11,696 nt of DNA from an uncultured Candidatus Melainabacteria bacterium (lineage in GTDB: Bacteria; Cyanobacteriota; Vampirovibrionia; Gastranaerophilales; Gastranaerophilaceae). Below are positions 7,258 through 11,696 of this stretch, in pieces; positions within the stretch are counted from its first letter, which is position 1; every line of letters begins with the position of its first letter. The DNA is taken from the NCBI GenBank assembly GCA_934773085.1, contig CAKVMU010000031.1, positions 1 to 11,696 of the forward strand. Reading direction: 5' to 3'. The notes under the pieces were generated by a model. The model was given only the letters and a program-made list of their open reading frames with translations, ran no database searches and had not been told where the DNA came from. Both the position numbers and the translations under genes were made by a program.

Positions 7258-7285
7258 TTTACTTTTTTCATAAATAATGTATAAT
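7258..7285 (+). promoter_or_regulatory. Predicted promoter of the TPR-protein gene
   Basis: A perfect -10 TATAAT (7280-7285) lies 16 bp after TTTACT (7258-7263). Transcription should start near 7292, leaving a leader of about 20 nt. The -10 overlaps codon 2 of a possible upstream ATG at 7277, which argues against that start. The -35 is only a 4-of-6 match. Confidence 0.55.
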
Positions 7286-7302
7286 ATTGATATACATATT
7301 AG

Positions 7303-7308
7303 AAAGGA
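7303..7308 (+). promoter_or_regulatory. Ribosome binding site deciding the TPR-protein start
   Basis: AAAGGA is followed by a 4-nt spacer and ATG at 7313. The alternative ATG at 7277 has no such site, so 7313 is the preferred start. Confidence 0.65.
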
Positions 7309-7312
7309 TTCT

Positions 7313-8965
7313 ATGACAAGTACAACGTTAATAATTGGGTTAGTTATACTGGCCATTGTAACTATATGCGTATTGTATGCCATCACAATGTATCAAGGTG
7401 GCAAAAACGGCAAAGGAAATGAATTACAACTCTCAACGAAAAACATTCTCGACCAAGTAGAGGTACTTTTTGACAAGGGCGAATATGCTTTGGTTCAACT
7501 TCTTGCCACAAAATATCTCGACAGAGTACCTTCACATATCGAAGTAAGAGAGTATTTGGCAAAAGCCTATTACAAAGATAAAAAATACAACAACTCAATT
7601 AAACAATGTTTAGAGATTCTAAAAAAGAATCCAAACAACACTGATATCAGACAACTCCTCGGAGATTGCTACATAAAAAAACAATATTTAGGCAAAGCGA
7701 TTAAAGAATACGAAAGTATTTTTGACAGCAAAAACAATGACAAAGAAGTTGTCAGAACTCTTGCCGAATTGTACAGAAAAACAGACCAATTGTATTCAGC
7801 AATCGCAGTTTATAACGTGCTTGCCGGATTAGTGGAAGAAAATGACGAAGTAGCGGAAGTTCAGCTTATCCTCGCAGAATTAAACGAAGAAGCTCACGAC
7901 TACCCTGCCGCATTTGAAGCCTACAAGACAAGATTGGGCATCTATCCTACTGACACGCAAACAAACCAAAAACTTGCTGAATTGTACATAAAAATCAAAA
8001 ACCAACCAAAAGCAATCGAAACTCTGTTGTTTATGCTTTCTTTCGTAACAGAAGCAAAAGTTCTGCTCTGGGTCTACGAAAAACTAATCAGTCTGTACGT
8101 TGATACCGAAGAATACGAAAAAGCAATCGAATACTCTAACAAATTGTTGGACGTACAAGGCTCAGACAAATTTAAAGTCAGAAACGATATCGCAAGGTTC
8201 AATCTCAAGCTTAATAACTATGATGCCGGAATCGCAATTCTTGAAGAATTGGTTATGATGACTCAAAACGGCTACGATATCACAGTTGAACTTGCTGATG
8301 CATATATCAACAGAAAAGAATACCAAAAAGCTCTTGATAAATACATGGCGCTCTTGGACAAAGCTACTCCTAAAGAAGCTAAGGACGTACGCCTTTTAAT
8401 ATGTGACCTATACATCATATGGGCAGCCGACATGGCAGAGCAGGGTAAATATGATGAATCATACGGCTATTTAAACAGCGCAAACGAGTACAACACTCTT
8501 AACCCTGAAATTTATTATCAAAGAGCGATAAACAACCTTGAACAAAGAAATTACACAACCGCTGTAGAGTTGTTGAACCGTGCGCTTGAATTTGATAAAC
8601 AAAAAGAAAAACACACAAAATATTTACTCAAATTATCCGAAGCTCATCACTATCTAGGCAACTTCTTTGAAGAAAAGAAAGCTTTGTCAGACCTGCTCAA
8701 GATTGATGACAAAGACCCTATGGGATTGTACAGAAGCGGGCTTATGTATGCGGCACAACACGATACCAAGAACGCAGAAGATTCTTTCAAAAAAGCTTTA
8801 CAATACGACCCGAACTTGTTGAAAGCGAAGTACAACCTTGCTCTTCTGTATGAAAACAATAACAGAGACCGAGCAAAAGAATTGTACATCGAAGTTCTCG
8901 AACAAGATCCGAGTTTTGAAGAAGCAAAAAATGCTCTTGCAGACTTAGCATCTTCCGATTACTAA
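7313..8965 (+). CDS. Membrane-anchored TPR-repeat protein
   Basis: A 550-aa protein from the chosen ATG at 7313; a 562-aa reading from 7277 is open but lacks a ribosome binding site. One N-terminal membrane helix (LIIGLVILAIVTICVLYAI, 6-24) is followed by a Lys/Gly-rich stretch (QGGKNGKGNE, 28-37). By the positive-inside rule this puts the large C-terminal part in the cytoplasm. The rest is a run of tetratricopeptide repeats with the usual small/Tyr/Ala pattern, for example YLAKAYYKDKKYNNSIKQCLEILKKNP (81-107), LAELYIKIKNQPKAIETL (221-238), LADAYINRKEYQKALDKYMALL (327-348) and LALLYENNNRDRAKELYIEVLEQDP (509-533). TPRs are protein-docking scaffolds. The layout resembles LapB/YciM, but there is no C-terminal rubredoxin-type CxxC pair, so I do not assign that function. 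It is transcribed alone, convergent with the next gene, and the partner is unknown. Confidence 0.88.
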   Translation: MTSTTLIIGLVILAIVTICVLYAITMYQGGKNGKGNELQLSTKNILDQVEVLFDKGEYALVQLLATKYLDRVPSHIEVREYLAKAYYKDKKYNNSIKQCLEILKKNPNNTDIRQLLGDCYIKKQYLGKAIKEYESIFDSKNNDKEVVRTLAELYRKTDQLYSAIAVYNVLAGLVEENDEVAEVQLILAELNEEAHDYPAAFEAYKTRLGIYPTDTQTNQKLAELYIKIKNQPKAIETLLFMLSFVTEAKVLLWVYEKLISLYVDTEEYEKAIEYSNKLLDVQGSDKFKVRNDIARFNLKLNNYDAGIAILEELVMMTQNGYDITVELADAYINRKEYQKALDKYMALLDKATPKEAKDVRLLICDLYIIWAADMAEQGKYDESYGYLNSANEYNTLNPEIYYQRAINNLEQRNYTTAVELLNRALEFDKQKEKHTKYLLKLSEAHHYLGNFFEEKKALSDLLKIDDKDPMGLYRSGLMYAAQHDTKNAEDSFKKALQYDPNLLKAKYNLALLYENNNRDRAKELYIEVLEQDPSFEEAKNALADLASSDY

Positions 8966-9135
8966 ACATCTTCCGGCACATAAATAACCGTATCTGTTAA
9001 GTAACTTCTGACGTCTTCTGAGCACGAAAACCTCGGAACTATGCGTTGGTAGTCTTCGACGATTGATATTATATCGTCAGCCGAAAGTTTTACCATACGT
9101 CTTGAGCCATCTGTTGATTCAATTATTCTTGCCAT
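8962..9135 (-). CDS. 57-aa small protein of unknown function
   Basis: A small protein, MARIIESTDG to YVPEDV, that I do not recognise. The start at 9135 is chosen because GAGAGGTG (9141-9148) lies 5 nt upstream. A 70-aa reading from 9174 lacks such a site and adds a stretch that does not look like protein. The core SRRMVKLSADDIISIVEDYQRI (residues 11-32) reads as a basic turn followed by an amphipathic helix; there is no membrane segment and only one cysteine. It could be a small regulatory or adaptor protein, but that is speculation. It lies 92 bp downstream of thrB on the same strand and has no clear promoter, so it may be the second gene of a thrB transcript. Its TAG overlaps the TAA of the convergent TPR gene. 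Confidence 0.7.
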   Translation of the reverse strand: MARIIESTDGSRRMVKLSADDIISIVEDYQRIVPRFSCSEDVRSYLTDTVIYVPEDV

Positions 9136-9140
9136 AAAAA

Positions 9141-9148
9141 CACCTCTC
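9141..9148 (-). promoter_or_regulatory. Ribosome binding site deciding the 57-aa gene start
   Basis: The minus strand reads GAGAGGTG, then TTTTT and ATG at 9135. A short CTCT/AGAG inverted repeat with a 4-nt loop partly covers this site, but the 4-bp stem is too short to claim a function. Confidence 0.6.
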
Positions 9149-9227
9149 AAAAGAGTTAACGACAAAAATGCCATGAACTTTAGAGATATACGACAATTTG
9201 ATTAGAAAAAACTGTTAAAATCAGAAT

Positions 9228-10163
9228 CTAAAATACAACAGCACCCTGTTCTTCAACTTTCAGAGTTCTTACATCAACTTTAATATTCTGTTTTTCCCAT
9301 ATATCTTTTACAACAGACTTAATTTTATCTACATCGTACTTGTGTGAAATAACCAACAAAGAAGGACCGGCACCTGACAAAACACAGCCCAGAACACCGT
9401 CTTCGTGTTTGAAAGCTTCCATAATGTCTTTCATGCCCGGAACAAGTTTTTCTCTGTACGGTTGATGTAATCTGTCCTTAAGAGCAGCTTTCATTAATTT
9501 TGCATCCTTGGTATTAACCGCTTCAATAAGCATAGCCAAGTGTTTTGCATTAAAAATAGCATCCGACATCGGGACTTCTTTCGGTAACACAGAACGTGCG
9601 ATTTCCGTAGAGAGTTCAAAATCCGGTATACAAACCGTCAAATCCCATTCTTCAGGCCACTTAAGCTTGCAATACGTAATCGTACCGTCATCTTCTTGTG
9701 CTGCAAGAACAAAACCACCTAAAATAGCAGGGGCAACGTTGTCCGGATGCCCTTCAACCTCTGTCGCAATTGCTAACAAAGCCGTTTCATCAGCCGGAGA
9801 ACCTAAAAGTTTGTTCGCAGCCAACAGACCACCCACAACAATAGATGATGAACTGCCTAATCCTCTTGTTATCGGGATTTGCGCTTGAATATTTATTCTC
9901 AGCTCGGAAGGTTCCTGTCCGATTGAGTTATAAAGCATCTCTACAGCTTTATACACAATATTGTTCTCATCTCTCGGTATGCTGTCAAAAACCATTTCAT
10001 CAATGGTTTCTTCCTCAGACATCATATTAATTTCAATTCCCGTTCCCGGAAGAACTGTCTCCTCAATAGTTATAGTATTATATATCGGGAGCGCCAATCC
10101 CAAACAATCAAACCCAGGACCAATATTGGCAGAACTGGCAGGTACCTTTACGCTAACTTTCAT
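9228..10163 (-). CDS. thrB: Homoserine kinase
   Basis: A 311-aa GHMP-family kinase, typical for ThrB. It phosphorylates L-homoserine with ATP to O-phosphohomoserine, the penultimate step of threonine synthesis in the cytoplasm. All three GHMP motifs are present: PASSANIGPGFDCLG (8-22), the ATP-binding GLGSSSS loop (101-107) preceded by IPITR, and GCVLSGAGPSLL (259-270). The ThrB-type segment EGHPDNVAPAILGG (137-150) separates it from mevalonate or galactokinases. The start at 10163 has AAAGGAA upstream at a spacing of about 8 nt. A good promoter precedes it. thrC and hom are not beside it in this window, so it appears uncoupled from the rest of the pathway; the 57-aa gene is the only likely operon partner. 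Nothing looks truncated. Confidence 0.97.
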   Translation of the reverse strand: MKVSVKVPASSANIGPGFDCLGLALPIYNTITIEETVLPGTGIEINMMSEEETIDEMVFDSIPRDENNIVYKAVEMLYNSIGQEPSELRINIQAQIPITRGLGSSSSIVVGGLLAANKLLGSPADETALLAIATEVEGHPDNVAPAILGGFVLAAQEDDGTITYCKLKWPEEWDLTVCIPDFELSTEIARSVLPKEVPMSDAIFNAKHLAMLIEAVNTKDAKLMKAALKDRLHQPYREKLVPGMKDIMEAFKHEDGVLGCVLSGAGPSLLVISHKYDVDKIKSVVKDIWEKQNIKVDVRTLKVEEQGAVVF

Positions 10164-10195
10164 TCAATAATTCCTTTTAAATAAGTATACTGGTG

Positions 10196-10225
10196 ATTAT
10201 ACAATAAAGTAAAATAAAAAGACAA
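10196..10225 (-). promoter_or_regulatory. Predicted thrB promoter
   Basis: On the minus strand a -35 TTGTCT (10220-10225) is followed after 18 bp by a perfect -10 TATAAT (10196-10201). Transcription should start near 10189, giving a leader of about 25 nt. I see no leader peptide or attenuator, so threonine-type attenuation is unlikely. Confidence 0.65.
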
Positions 10226-10289
10226 TCTGAAACAAATCGTTATATTAAGCTTTGTAACATATCTTCGAGAAATTTTTATTATTTAGCAA

Positions 10290-10304
10290 TTCTTTCTCTT
10301 TCTT
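10290..10304 (+). repeat. Perfect 15-nt pyrimidine mirror repeat
   Basis: TTCTTTCTCTTTCTT reads the same in both directions on one strand and is all pyrimidine. It lies between the divergent thrB and 219-aa genes, just before a TTGACT (10304-10309). Mirror-symmetric pyrimidine tracts can form triplex DNA, but this one is short. Confidence 0.45.
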
Positions 10305-10328
10305 TGACTTAATATATTTGTGTAGTAC

Positions 10329-10334
10329 AAGGAG
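10329..10334 (+). promoter_or_regulatory. Ribosome binding site deciding the 219-aa gene start
   Basis: AAGGAG with a 7-nt spacer precedes ATG at 10342. This favours 10342 over the in-frame ATG at 10318. The promoter is unclear: TTGACT at 10304 has no -10 at normal spacing. Confidence 0.75.
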
Positions 10335-10341
10335 TGAAGTT

Positions 10342-11001
10342 ATGACATATTCATATTCAACACCGTTAACATACGGTCCTCAAACAGCTCAGACTAATAC
10401 AAAACCGTCATCGTTGCCATACGGGGCAGCTGGCTTGGTTGTCGGAGGTGCAGCAGGCGCTGTAGCCGGAGTCAAAAAGAATCCGTTTATAGACAAAAGC
10501 GGTGAAGCTACTGACTCTTTTTCAAAAAAAGTTTTTCAAAAATATATTGATAAAGCAGAGGATGCTATCAAAAAATCACATGAACAAAAAATGGAAATCT
10601 ACAAAGATATAGACGGAGTAAAAACCTCAGACGAATTGCGAGCACTTTTCTCTTCCAAACCGGATGCAAAAATCAGTCTTGAAGCAGATTTCTTAAAAAA
10701 TGTTGATGAAAGTAATTTAGCTGCAAGCAAGAAAACAATTAAAAATAAAATCATAGCCGACACTAATGCTTCACTGCAAAATGTGAAAAATAAGATTAAA
10801 ACATTCTGGGATGCAGAAAGTAAAAAATTCGCAAAACCTGACGGCAGCGATGAAAAAATCTTTAATGCAATTGTGGATGCAAAAAAAGGTGTAAAAGCAA
10901 AAGTTATCGGTAAATATGCTGCAATTGGCGCTGCCGCAACCGGAATCTTAGCTGTTGTTTTACACAAAATTATCTCTTCAAAAAACAACACCAATGTTTA
11001 A
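10342..11001 (+). CDS. 219-aa protein with hydrophobic ends and a lysine-rich helical middle, unknown function
   Basis: I do not recognise this protein. It starts with a Ser/Thr/Tyr/Pro-rich, uncharged tail (1-26), then a Gly/Ala-rich hydrophobic stretch (YGAAGLVVGGAAGAVAG, 27-43) of glycine-zipper type. About 145 residues of Lys/Asp/Ala-rich, probably helical sequence follow (44-188). A second hydrophobic helix rich in small residues, YAAIGAAATGILAVVLHKII (192-211), precedes a short polar tail. There is no signal peptide in the usual place and no cysteine. The two hydrophobic ends could both insert in a membrane as a hairpin; alternatively the N-terminal one may drive oligomerisation. The start is fixed by AAGGAG at 10329-10334. 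mazG follows 30 bp downstream but appears to have its own promoter, so a functional link is not implied. Confidence 0.78.
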   Translation: MTYSYSTPLTYGPQTAQTNTKPSSLPYGAAGLVVGGAAGAVAGVKKNPFIDKSGEATDSFSKKVFQKYIDKAEDAIKKSHEQKMEIYKDIDGVKTSDELRALFSSKPDAKISLEADFLKNVDESNLAASKKTIKNKIIADTNASLQNVKNKIKTFWDAESKKFAKPDGSDEKIFNAIVDAKKGVKAKVIGKYAAIGAAATGILAVVLHKIISSKNNTNV

Positions 11002-11006
11002 CATTG
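10992..11006 (+). repeat. Palindrome across the stop codon of the 219-aa gene
   Basis: CAATGTTTAACATTG is a perfect inverted repeat with 7-base arms around one base; as RNA it gives a stem of about 6 bp with a UUA loop. It is followed by AACATTTTAGG, not a real U tract, so it is at best a weak terminator. It overlaps the -35 of the predicted mazG promoter. Confidence 0.5.
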
Positions 11007-11025
11007 AACATTTTAGGTGTATAAT
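10998..11025 (+). promoter_or_regulatory. Predicted mazG promoter
   Basis: A -35 TTAACA (10998-11003, 5 of 6 consensus bases) and a perfect -10 TATAAT (11020-11025) are 16 bp apart. The -10 ends 6 nt before the mazG ATG, so transcription would start at or next to the A of the ATG. Confidence 0.6.
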
Positions 11026-11031
11026 CTGGAT

Positions 11032-11696
11032 ATGAAATATCCGGAATTAGAAAGATTAGTTGATATAGTTGCAACGTTGAGAAGCGAAAACGGCTGCCCG
11101 TGGGATAGAGAGCAAACCCACAAAACTCTTCGTCCAAACATGTTGGAAGAAGCTTATGAGGCTGTTGATGCTATTGATGACAACAACATTCCAAATCTCA
11201 GAGAAGAGCTTGGAGATGTTTTGCTTCAAGTAGTTTTGCACGCACAAATAGCTAAAGATGACGGAGATTTTGATATTGAAGATGTTGCCAAAGAACTCTC
11301 CGAAAAACTTATCCACAGACACCCACACGTATTTGGGAATCAAAAAATTAATTCAACTGATGAGATTTTAACCAATTGGGATAAACTAAAACGAGAAGAA
11401 AAAACATACAGAAAATCTGTACTTGATGGAGTTTCCAAATCACAATCTGCACTAATGTCTGCTCAAAAAATCAGCAAAAAAGTTGTTAAAGTCGGCTTCG
11501 AATGGGATTCCATTGAATCTTTAAAAAAATGCATACAATCAGAATACAAAGAATTTGAAGAAGCTGTGCAATCCGGCGACAGAAACCACATGGAAGATGA
11601 AATGGGAGATATCTTTTTTGCAACCGTTAACCTTGCAAGATGGTATAAAATAGACGCAGAACAAGCACTTCTAAGAGCAAATAAAAAGTTTACAAA
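11032..11696 (+). CDS. mazG: Nucleoside triphosphate pyrophosphohydrolase MazG (3' end beyond window)
   Basis: From ATG 11032 the frame stays open for 221 codons to the window edge, with no stop. MazG hydrolyses (d)NTPs to NMP and pyrophosphate, cleaning the nucleotide pool and, in E. coli, affecting ppGpp. The protein opens MKYPELERLVDIVATLRSEN and then has the long-form signature GCPWDREQTH (21-30). Two MazG domains are visible. The first metal-binding set is E40xxE43 and E59xxD62, inside EEAYEAVDAI and EELGDVLLQVVLHA. The second is E174xxE177 and E190xxD193. This tandem layout is that of full-length MazG (E. coli about 263 aa), so perhaps 30-50 residues are missing. There is no Shine-Dalgarno; the promoter -10 is only 6 nt upstream, suggesting a leaderless message. 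It starts 30 bp after the 219-aa gene. Confidence 0.95.
   Translation, partial: MKYPELERLVDIVATLRSENGCPWDREQTHKTLRPNMLEEAYEAVDAIDDNNIPNLREELGDVLLQVVLHAQIAKDDGDFDIEDVAKELSEKLIHRHPHVFGNQKINSTDEILTNWDKLKREEKTYRKSVLDGVSKSQSALMSAQKISKKVVKVGFEWDSIESLKKCIQSEYKEFEEAVQSGDRNHMEDEMGDIFFATVNLARWYKIDAEQALLRANKKFT

Noticed and set aside
7277..7312. Upstream ATG at 7277 as start of the TPR protein
   Set aside because: It overlaps the TATAAT promoter box and has no ribosome binding site, while ATG 7313 follows AAAGGA. The extra 12 residues precede the membrane helix and look unlike protein.
9136..9174. Upstream ATG at 9174 for the 57-aa gene
   Set aside because: No Shine-Dalgarno precedes it, and the strong GAGAGGTG site lies downstream, just before ATG 9135.
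9508..9888. Open plus-strand frame of 126 codons
   Set aside because: It is opposite thrB, whose motifs are complete; the plus-strand product looks like an antisense artefact.
10318..10341. ATG at 10318 as start of the 219-aa protein
   Set aside because: The AAGGAG site at 10329-10334 serves ATG 10342, and the region from 10318 would contain that site within the coding part.
10599..10994. Open minus-strand frame of 131 codons
   Set aside because: It is opposite the 219-aa gene, which has a proper ribosome binding site; its hydrophobicity is the complement of lysine/alanine codons.
11056..11343. Open minus-strand frame of 95 codons
   Set aside because: It is opposite mazG, whose family motifs are unmistakable.
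1..11696. CRISPR array, tRNA, rRNA or insertion sequence
   Set aside because: No regularly spaced long repeats, no cloverleaf or rRNA-like sequence and no transposase or terminal inverted repeats were seen.

Overview
The window is AT-rich, gene-dense bacterial DNA using the standard code. A secretin with a signal peptide implies a diderm (outer-membrane) cell. The gene content (divergent gspE/gspF-type genes with a secretin, homoserine kinase, MazG, and several lysine/asparagine-rich proteins I cannot place) resembles the non-photosynthetic cyanobacterial relatives (Melainabacteria/Gastranaerophilales). That placement is only an impression of codon and protein style; no marker gene here proves it.

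Layout. Positions 1-7168 lie on the minus strand. In transcription order they hold a small secreted protein (6584-7168), a 238-bp gap with a promoter and a duplicated sequence element, then a tight run: GspC/PilP-like inner-membrane protein (5683-6345), secretin GspD/PilQ (3806-5683), ATPase GspE/PilB (1765-3795), platform protein GspF/PilC (551-1750), a 93-aa protein (251-532), and the first 86 codons of a short-chain dehydrogenase/reductase (1-258) that runs off the window. Spacings of 10-18 bp, one TAATG junction and one overlap argue for a single operon. The C-D-E-F order is that of classical type II secretion operons, but pseudopilins (GspG-K), GspL/M and the prepilin peptidase are absent here. 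Together these genes would build an inner-membrane platform, a motor, a periplasmic link and an outer-membrane channel.

Positions 7313-8965 (plus) encode a membrane-anchored TPR protein divergent from the secreted-protein gene. It converges on a 57-aa gene (8962-9135, minus) so closely that the two stop codons overlap. The 57-aa gene lies downstream of thrB, homoserine kinase (9228-10163, minus), which has a clear promoter. Divergent from thrB is a 219-aa protein with two hydrophobic ends (10342-11001, plus), followed by mazG (11032 to the window end, plus, 3' end missing).

I see no rRNA, tRNA, CRISPR array, insertion sequence or obvious horizontally acquired island. I do not see a demonstrably new system. 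The points most worth checking are the shortened gspCDEF-type locus with a degenerate ATPase N-terminus, the repeat pair in its leader, apparent leaderless promoters (mazG and the secreted protein), and the unassigned 57-, 93-, 194- and 219-aa proteins.
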